Part shown: one piece after another, positions 1 to 9,100 of the stretch
How the letters are laid out: each line of letters starts with the position of its first letter
Position numbering within the stretch: the first letter of the stretch is position 1
Origin: JANMDU01 sp031418715
Lineage (GTDB): Bacteria; Pseudomonadota; Gammaproteobacteria; Burkholderiales; Burkholderiaceae_C
Direction of reading: 5' to 3'
Assembly (NCBI GenBank): GCA_031418715.1
Contig: JANOJL010000048.1
Location: 1 to 64,000, forward strand
DNA length: 64,000 bases
The notes under the pieces: generated by a model
Database searches by the model: none
What the model was told of the DNA's origin: nothing
Seen by the model: the letters and a program-made list of their open reading frames with translations, nothing else
Program-made: the position numbers and the translations under genes

Positions 1-184
1 CGAGTTTGGCGAAGAAGGCCCACAGAATGAGCAGCGCCACCAGGCCGCAGATGGCCAGCAAGAGCCCGCGCGGCCATTTGGCGGGCGGGCTTTGCTGGAT
101 GGTCAGCAGATCGGCTCGGAAGTCGTGGGCGAGGGGGTCGAGCGGGGGTGGCATCGCTGCCGCCGATGGTACTGTAGACATCAT
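1..184 (-). CDS. HlyD-type type I secretion membrane fusion protein, 5' part only
   Basis: The reverse complement from 184 opens with ATG ATG and runs without a stop off the left edge. The first 61 residues are visible. They have a proline-rich cytoplasmic tail, then LLTIQQSPP at about residues 26-34, a basic turn (KWPRG), and one strong membrane segment at about residues 40-59 followed by FAKL. This is the typical start of HlyD/PrtE-family periplasmic adaptors, which link an inner-membrane ABC exporter to TolC. The start lies 8 nt after the stop of the giant RTX gene, with GAGC upstream as a weak ribosome site, so the two are co-transcribed. It would pair with the HlyB-type transporter at 23944-26145. 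A second in-frame ATG at 181 is equally possible as the start. Confidence 0.8.
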   Translation of the reverse strand, partial: MMSTVPSAAAMPPPLDPLAHDFRADLLTIQQSPPAKWPRGLLLAICGLVALLILWAFFAKL

Positions 185-192
185 CGCTCAGC

Positions 193-3100
193 TCATAACC
201 AGCTTGGCCGCGCCTGCCCCGTCGCCTGAGCCTGAGCACCCAGCCCTTGCATGATCAGTTGATCTTGCGTGAGCGGGATGATGGGGGTGAGCGTCGGGTT
301 CGCGCCCGTGGGCTGCTCCACGATCAGGCTGATGCCCGCTTGCAGCGCAATCCAAGGGTTGACTGGCGTGGGCATGTTGCTTGTCCAGTTGCTCATATTG
401 CCCATGCCATTCATGGCGCTGCGCACGCCAGCGGCATTCAGGTTGCCATAGTTGGCTTCCTGGCTGCTTGCAGAGTTCAGCGTGGCGTAGCGCCAAGCCA
501 AATCGCCGCCAATCGCTTGCGTGTTGCTGCCGCTTACGTAGGCTGTGTTCAGGCTCGCGCTGGTGAATATCCAGCCGTTGGCGTTGCTCGCATTGCTGGC
601 GCGGGCTGCGTCAAAGGCTGCCACCAGTTTGGCAAAGTCCAACTGAATCGCTTGCTTGTTGAGCAGCTTGTCCGTGCTGCCAGCGTTGTAGTCGCCGCCA
701 GTGGCCGCTGTCATCAATTGCAGACGCGAGACATTATTGCGCTGCTTGTTGCTGCCTGCATACCAGTCTTTGAAGCTGATTTGATCACCCCCACTTGTGC
801 CTCCCCCGGTACGCAAGATCAGATCATTGCCAATCTTAGCCAAGCTCATATCAGCATAGCGGATGCCGCCGCCCAAGCTCACGGTGTCTGATTGCCAGTC
901 TTGGGTGATGAAGGTGTCTTGGCCATCGCCTCGGTTAAAGGCGATCACATCGCTGTCATGCCCGGCGCTGATCTGGTCATTGCCTTTGCCGCCTGCAATG
1001 AAATCTGCTCCGTTGCTGGTGTCGATACTGTCATTGCCTGAGCCTGCGTCGATGAAGTCGCCATCGTTGCCAGCAGTGATGCTGTCGTTGCCCGCGCCAG
1101 CGATGATGATGTCTGTGCCGTTGTCGCCATCAATGATGTCATCCCCTGCGCCAGCGGCCAGCACGTCGCTGTCGTTGCCACCGTAGAGTTTGTCATTGCC
1201 CTCGCCGGCAAAGAGCTGGTCTTCGCCGTTGCTGCCATCGAGTAAGTCCGCGGCAGCGCCGCCATCCAAGATGTCGGCATCGTTGCCGCCGTATAGCTTG
1301 TCATCGCCGCTGCCAGCAAGCAAAGTGTCTTTGCCGTTGTCGCCATCAAGCAAGTCATTGCCTGCGCCGCCTTGCAGCCAATCGTCGCCGTTGCCACCCC
1401 AAAGCAGGTCATCGCCGCCTTCGCCAAAGAGCTTGTCTTTGGCATTGCCGCCCCAGAGGATGTCGTTGCCGCTTCGGCCATAGAGGGTATCGTCGCCGTT
1501 GCCACCGTCCATGCGGTCGTCCGCCCGGCTGCCAGTCAGGGTGTCGTTGCCGTTGCCACCATTGGTTTGCACGGTGCTCACCTTGATCTGATTCAGCGTG
1601 AAGGTGCTGAATGTGCCGTTGGTATTGCTCAACTCCAAGCGCTCAATCACGGAGCTGCCAGTGCTTGAGAGCGCCAACTCGATGCCTTGGTCCGCACGTT
1701 CTTGGCCATCGGCATCGAGCACGCTGATGAACAGACGGCGGTTACCAGCTGAATCGGTGAACTCACGCGAGACGAGGCTATCGAGCGAGATGCCTGCACC
1801 GAAGCGCAAGGTATCCGTACCGGTGTTGGCGCTGCTCTCGGTGATGGTGTCTCGGCCATCGCCTTGACTCCATTGGTACACGTCAGCATCTTGTCCTCCA
1901 TCTAGGCTGTCATTACCCAGCCAGCCAGCGAGCAGGTCTTGGCCAACGCCACCGGTCAAGCTGTTGTTGCCGGCGTTGGCAATGAGCACGTTATTCAGTT
2001 CATTGCCTGTGGCCGTGATTGCTGTGCCGCCTGTGAGGAAGAGGTTCTCCACATGAGCAGGCGTGACGTAGTTGACGCTGCTGTAGATGCTGTCGTTGCC
2101 TTGGTTAAAGAATTCGGTCACCAAATCAGCGGTGTTGTCGACCACGTAGCGGTCATCGCCTCGGCCGCCTCGCATGGTGTCTGCGCCTGCACCGCCGTCC
2201 AGAAGATCGTTGCGCGATGCGCCGCGTAAGTTGTCGTTGCCTGCAGTACCAGTCACGGTAAGCTCAGGCGATTGGTTCACCGTGAGGTTGAAGTTGGCCG
2301 TTGCGCTTGCGCCTTGACTGTCTGTGGCCTTAACGCTGATGGCCAGCATACCGATGTCTTCGTAAGCGGGCTCACCGCTGAAACGGCGGGTCACTGGGTT
2401 GAAGCTGAGCCAGCTGGGCAATGGATTGCCGTTGGCCAAGGTTACGCTGTAGCTAAGTGTCTCGCCAGCGTCGACATCGGTGAACATACTGGCCGGGAGA
2501 TTAAGCTCGAACGCTACGATTTCAGTAGCACTCTGCGCAGATACTGTGACGGCCAGCACAGGAATATCGTTCGTACCGGTGATGTTCAGCGTCAGGCTGC
2601 TGGCCACGGTGGCGATGCCATCGGTGGTTTGCAGGGTGAACACATCAGCTACTTGCTGGCCAGAGGCCAGGCTTTGCACTTCAGATGAGCTGTTGTTCAG
2701 CGAGAAGCTGTATTCACCGCTAGCTTGCAGGGTTAGTTGGCCATAGGTGCCTTGGTATGTGCCTGCATTGGCCACGCTGAGCACAGTGCCTGCATCGACA
2801 TCGCTGTCGTTGGTGAGCACGTTGCCGGTGGCCGTATGTAAGCCATCTTCCTTTAAAGCTGAGCTGTCCACATCAGCTTGCACGATCGGGCCGTCATTGC
2901 TGCCAGTGATGGTGATGCTGAGGCTGCTACTGACGCTGGCGGTCTCAAACGGTGCATCGTCAGTCACAGCATAGGCAAAGCTATCACTCAGGCTTTGGCC
3001 TTGGCGCAAGCCTTGAATGTCTGCATCGCCGCTGCGAAGGACATAGCTGTAGCTGCCGTTGGCCAGCAATGTGAGCGTGCCGTATTGGCCAACATAGGTG

Positions 3101-6100
3101 CCTGCGTTGGTGACGCGAAGGGTGCGGCCAGTTAAGGGCTCGTCTTCATCGGTGTCGTTGCTCAGCACGTTGCCTGCGATGGCGGAGGTGTCTTCCGTCG
3201 GAGAAGCGGTATCGGCTAGCAAAATCGGCGCGTGGTTGAGCGCAGTCTCGTCCAGAGCCACCGAGCTGCCATCGGCAAACTGCACGCTGCTCACGCGCTG
3301 TGCCCCTGCGCGTTGGTTGACTGGCAAATACCAGTTGCTCAGGGTGATCTGGTCACTCGTGCTCTGGCCGGCTTGGGTGATGCTGATCACCAAATTGGCT
3401 CCAGCCAAGCTAAAGCGCAAGTCGCTGGCTGCAACGTCTGCGCCAAACACCAAGCGATTCTGACCCAGGTTGTCGGTGATGGTGTCTTGGCCATCGCCGC
3501 GTGCAAACGCATAGCTGTCATTCCCGCCGCCGCCTGCCAAGCTGTCATTGCCTCGCCCGCCGGTGAGGATGTTGGCTGCGGCATTGCCTCGGATGTCGTT
3601 GTTTAGCTCGTTGCCTGTGCCGTTGATGGCGTTGATGCCGATCAAGCTCAGGTTCTCTACGTTGTCTGTCAACGCCGTGCTGACTCGGCTGCGCACCGCA
3701 TCAATGCCTTCGCCTGCAAGCTCCACAACGGAATCGCCCGCATTGTCGATCACATACGTATCATCGCCCGTGCCGCCAATGAGCGTGTCTGCGCCCAAGC
3801 CACCGTCTAGCGTGTCGTTGCCTTCCAAACCGCGCAAGGTGTTGGCCGCGATGTTGCCTACAAGCAAATTCGCTGCTACATTGCCTGTGCCATTGATCGC
3901 TGCTTCACCCGTCAACGTGAGGTTTTCAATCAAAGTGCTGCGGCCGGCGCTCAGATCAAATGCAATTGAAGAGCGCACCGTATCCGTGCCACCCGCATCA
4001 CCAGTGCCCCAAACAAGCTGGCCTTCTGCGTTGATCTGCCCTTCAGAAGTTTCGTCCACCTGATCCAGCGCATTGTCCACCTCGTAAATATCATCCCCAG
4101 CGCCGCCTTGCATGATGTCTGCGCCTTCGCCGCCTGAGAGTAAGTCTGCGCCTGCGCCGCCATCGAGCAAATCATTGCCAGCCAAGCCCCACATCTCATC
4201 ATCTCCCTCTTGGCCAAAGAGCGCATCCCAGCCGCCTTCGCCAAAGAGTTTATCTGCGCCCTCGTTGCCCGAGATCGCATCATTGCCTTCGCCGCCGCTG
4301 ATGAAATCATTGCCGCCGCCGCCAAAGGCCACGTCGTTGCCATCTTCCAGCATGATCAAGTCATCGCCCGCAGCGCCATCCGCGCCATCGCCGTCGCCAA
4401 ACACCAAATCGCTGCCCGCGCCCGCAAAGATCGTGTCTTTGCCTGCGCCGCCATTGATCACATCATTGCCCGCGCCGCTGTAGATCAAATCATCGCCCGA
4501 GCCGCTCTCGATCAGATCGTCGCCTTTGTCGTCCACGATCACATCGTCGGCAGCGCCTGTTATGAAGCGGTCATTGCCATTCGTGCCAAAGACTAAGTCT
4601 TTATCTGCCGTGCCATTGAATTCTGTGCCACGGCGGTTAGCCGGGATGTTCACCGTGCTCGTTGTAGTAGAGCCATCGGTATTGGTCTGCGTCACCTGCG
4701 TTTGGTTGCTGTAGCGCAGGGTCACATCGGCTACAGCCAGCGTGCTGCCGTCCGCTTTGACAGCGCTGCCGATGCCATGCACCGTCTGCCCGTTGATCAC
4801 GCGGAATTGGCCATCACTGGTGAGCCCGATTTCGCGGATGCCCAATGCATCCAAGCCTTTGAATTCGCCCGCATCTGTGATGCCATTGCTATTGGCATCT
4901 TGCCACACGCCAAACTGATTCCACTTGTCATCCAACGCAGAGAACTTACCATCGCCATTCGTGTCAAACGCCGCTTTGAGTGCCGCCAAATCCGTCTGCT
5001 CATTCGTGGCATAGGGCACAAAGCTGATTTCGTCAAAGCGCTCAATCTTGCCGTCGCCGTTGTAGTCATAGGCCAACAAGCCATCCACCGTGCCGCCTGC
5101 GCCGGGCGCCGTCCAAGCGATCTTGCGCTTCCAGCCATCGCCATTCACATCAAAAAACACATTGCTGTCGTCCACATCCGTGAAGTGAAAGCCATCGCCA
5201 TCCATATCAATCGCAATCGGCTTTTTGCCGCCGGAGGAGGCCACATTGACCACCGGCGGCGGCCCATAATGCGTCGCATTGACGGTTATATCTTGACTAC
5301 CGCCTTGCCCGTCATACACGCGCACGACGAAGGGGTCAACGAATGACCCCTCATCTGGCCCATAGCGATTGCCCATGTATTCGTTGGTAATCGAGTACAC
5401 CACCTGTCCGTTATCTGGGTTCACATAATCAACGACCCTGTCGTTATCCACATCGCCTAACGCCACACCGGCAGGTCGATAAGCCTCATAGCTCCAGCGT
5501 CCAGTGGATGCATCTAACGATACGCGCCCATAAGTCGGATTTTGCAAAACTTGAAAGTTTGCCGAAATGGCGCTGTCCGGGTCGCTGACCGCTATAACCC
5601 CGGTATTGGGCTTATCTGAAGCGATAGGGGACAGGTGGGGAATGTATTGTTCCGGGCCGTAGCCCACTATTTCTGGCCCGTAGCCCAGATCAGCAAATAT
5701 AGGTTGCGGTGGCACATACTCATAATAGGGTGCGTAGTATGGATCAGCGCGTACCACTCCATTTGCAGTACTATAACCATCGTTATCACTACCACTGCTC
5801 CAGTAGTAACCGTAACTATAGGCAATGTTGCGATACCCATAAATCAGCCTCTGCGCATCCTCCTGTACCATCGCCACCGGCGCATCATTCACCGCCGTCA
5901 CATTCAACGTCACATGCGCCGTCGCCATCTCGCCATTGGTATTGCTCACCGTGTAGTTAAACCCCGCCACGCCATTGAAATTCGCTGTCAGCTCATAGCT
6001 CACATTGCCTTCTGCGGTGAGGCTAAGGCTTCTGAGGCCGGCGCTGCCTGCAAAGTCCACCGCGCTGATCGTTAGTCCTGCGGCTTGGCCGCTCAGGCCA

Positions 6101-9100
6101 CCCCAGGTATCGTTGTCCAGCAGGCCCACCACGCCATTGGCTGCATCACCATAGGCCAACACCGTCTGCCGCAAGAAGCCCTGCCCGCCATTGGGGTTCG
6201 CCGGATTCCAAGCCATCGGCACGCCATCTTCATACAGCTGGGCATTGGCTGAGCCAATCGTCTCGCCCTGCACGGTTAGGCGGCGCAAGCTGTCAAACAC
6301 CGCTTGTTGGCTTTGAATCTGCGTGATCAGGATGGTGCTGTCTCCGCTTGAATCATCTATCTTGATGCCTGCGCCTACCGGGGTGTAGCGTATACCATCG
6401 TTGCTCGCATCCAGCGTGAGGGTCTGGATGCTGCCGTAGCTCGTGCCTTGGCCGTTGTGAGGTGCATTTAATGCCGAAATCGGGGTGTAGCCTTTATGAT
6501 TGCTGCGCGGAGTGCTACTGAATTCGTAGCGTCCGTTGTTGTAGTCAATGGCGCTGATGCCTAGGCTTTCTAGGCTGCGCAGCTCTTGCACGGCCACTGT
6601 TTGGCCATTTTGTGTGATGACTGCCTCGTCTTGCACCGTGAAGCTTTGCGCTCCCGCTGCGGTGTTGAAGATGGCGGTTTGGGTGTTGTCTCCATCTTGG
6701 TTGAAGTCTTGCCAGATTTTGAGCTGCTTGTAGATCGGGTCGTTGATGTCGATCTTGCCATCGCCATTGGCATCCCAAGTGGCTAGGCTCCTTAAGCCTT
6801 TGGCAGGGTCGGCGACTAATGGGTTGCTGAGCAGCTCTGTGCCGTTGTCTACGGATTGGTTGAAGTCTCGGTCTAAGACGAGGAAGCCGTCGTTGGCGTT
6901 GACCCAGCCGGTTTGTTTCTTAAAGTTCAGGCCATCCCAATTGAAGGTGACGGGCTGCGCCCCGCCAGTTCCTGAGCCCACACCCGTTCCTGCTGAGCCT
7001 GTCGAAGCATTCTGCTGGGCTATGGTTGATGTGGAGATTCTTCCATCGCCATCCAGATCGAGGGCGACTGGCATGAAGCGGCCGATGCGCTTTTGTTTAG
7101 CTTCCGTGCTATTGGGGTTGGCAGCGGCATATGCGGCATCTAGCTTTGCTGCGTAGCCTGCTTTGGCGGCGCGTTCTTCTTCACTCAGGCCTGCGTCGAC
7201 TTGCCCGCCGTCGCCTTGGAGCTTGGCGGTTTTGACTTCCCACAGGGGCGCGATGGCGCCTCGGCGCAGCGCGGCTTGTAGCAAGGCTTCGTCTAGTTTG
7301 ACGCGCTGCGCAGGGTCGGTGAGGTCAACTTGATACAGGGCTGGGTTGGAGCTGAAGGGGATGCCATCGTCATCGAATCTGCGGAAGGGGTAGCGCTGTG
7401 CGCCGGTTAAAGGATCGATATCAACGAGGCTGTAGCCGCTGTCGCTCAAATCTGAGGCTCTCCAGGCCAGGCCGGGCATGCGCTGGGCAATCAGGCCGAT
7501 GCGCTGGTCTGCGGGAAGGCTGGCGTTGATCTCATCGATCTGGGCTTGCAGGCCAACTCGGATCGTCTGGCCGGCTTGCGTGCCGTAGCTTGGATCGTTG
7601 GGGACAGTGATGGTTTTGTCGATCAGGCTGGTGAGCTGATCGCGCACGCGGTCTTTGCCGAAGAGCTCGCCGTTGGCGTTGACTTGAAGTTTGAGATTGT
7701 CAAAGCCTTCGCCGTAAGTGACACTTGCCACGCCCCAGGCTTTGGGTTGTTTCGCAAAGATGGCTTGGAGGATGGAGGCGCCGATGAGGAAGATGCCCAG
7801 TGGTGTGGTGAGAAATCCGGGGTTGAGCAAGGTGCCAATGCTTTGGGCGATGCCAATGGGGTCACCTGCTTTCACGGAAGCGATCAGGCCCAGGGCGGGG
7901 AGCACGCCCACTGTGCCTGAGCCGCCGTTTAAGATGCCAGCCAGATTGCTGCTGCCGCCTAGGCCATTGGTGATCAATGCGCTGTTGACGTAGTTGACGG
8001 TGGACAGGGTGGCATAGGTCTTGTCAAAGGCATCGCCATTGCGGATGGCGTTGGACAGGCTGGCAAAGCTGGAGAGGCCGCCGGCCACGGTGGAGATGGC
8101 ATTTAAGGCTGGGAAGTCATACACACGCGTGCCATCGGCCAAGGTGCGCACGGGGTTGGCAAAGCTGTTGATGACGTTCAAGCCACTGGCCGTGATGGAC
8201 AGGTTGTTGCCGCCTCGCACAGCTTGCACAAAGCCGACCAAGCCCGAGATTTGCCCTAGGGCTTGGTCGGAGATATTGTCCAAGCCGTTGCTGTAGCTGA
8301 CCTCGGTGGTGGTGTTGCCCACCGTGGTGCGGATGGCTACGCGGCCATCGGGGAAGGCCACCGTGTCTTGGAAGCCGCCTGTGATGGGGCTGCGCTCGGT
8401 GGTAGAGACCAAGGTGCGGGCGGCATTGCCGCTGCTGTCTGGGGCGATGGCGTAGGTCGTGATGCCGTAGCTGTCGCCCCCCAGATTCTGCGTTTCGGTG
8501 ATGCCCACGAGCACGGGAACAGAGCTGCCTTGGACTTGGATGAAGCGGCTAGACAGCGTGAGGCCGCTGGACAGCTCAATGTCTCGGGTGTAGCCGATGA
8601 TGTTGCCAGCAGCATCTTGGATGGGGGTTTGGATGACTTGGGGGGTGGGCTGGCCGTTGGTGGCTAGGGTTATGGGGTTCAGGCCAGCGAGCACGGCAGT
8701 GGCTGAATCGGGGAGATTGCCGGAGGCGATGTTTTGCCAAGTGAAACCGTAGGCTTCTAGGTCGCTGGGGTCGATGCCGTTGTTGAAGGCGGAGAGGGGT
8801 TGGCCGTTGACGCTCGTCAGAGAACTGATGGTTAGACCACTGATTGAAGAGTCGTCGGTATATGCAGTGAAAGTGCCGGATTGGTTAGACGTACCGCTCA
8901 AACTAATCTGAAATTCATTAGCACCGGTGCGACTGATCGATGTCAGCCCCGTTTGCTCTGAAGGCTCGGCCTCGGTGGCCGTCATACGAATAGTTTGACC
9001 GACCGATAGTAAATCTTGGCTGAGTTGCGTCAAGTCTTTCGCATCGCCGTAAAAAACCAGATCAAATTGATTGCTTGAAACAGCTTCAATACTGCCAAAT

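Noticed and set aside
1..254. Plus-strand open frame at the left edge
   Set aside because: The minus strand encodes a convincing HlyD start over the same bases, with a membrane helix in the right place.
900..1560. Regularly spaced repeats that could look like a CRISPR array
   Set aside because: The period is 27 bp of coding nonapeptide repeats with no unique spacers; it is the RTX domain.
863..1668. Long open frames on the plus strand and in a second minus frame over the RTX repeat region
   Set aside because: They are side effects of the repetitive GGxGxD codons; the translations are low-complexity Ser/Pro/Ala or Met/Thr strings with no domain.
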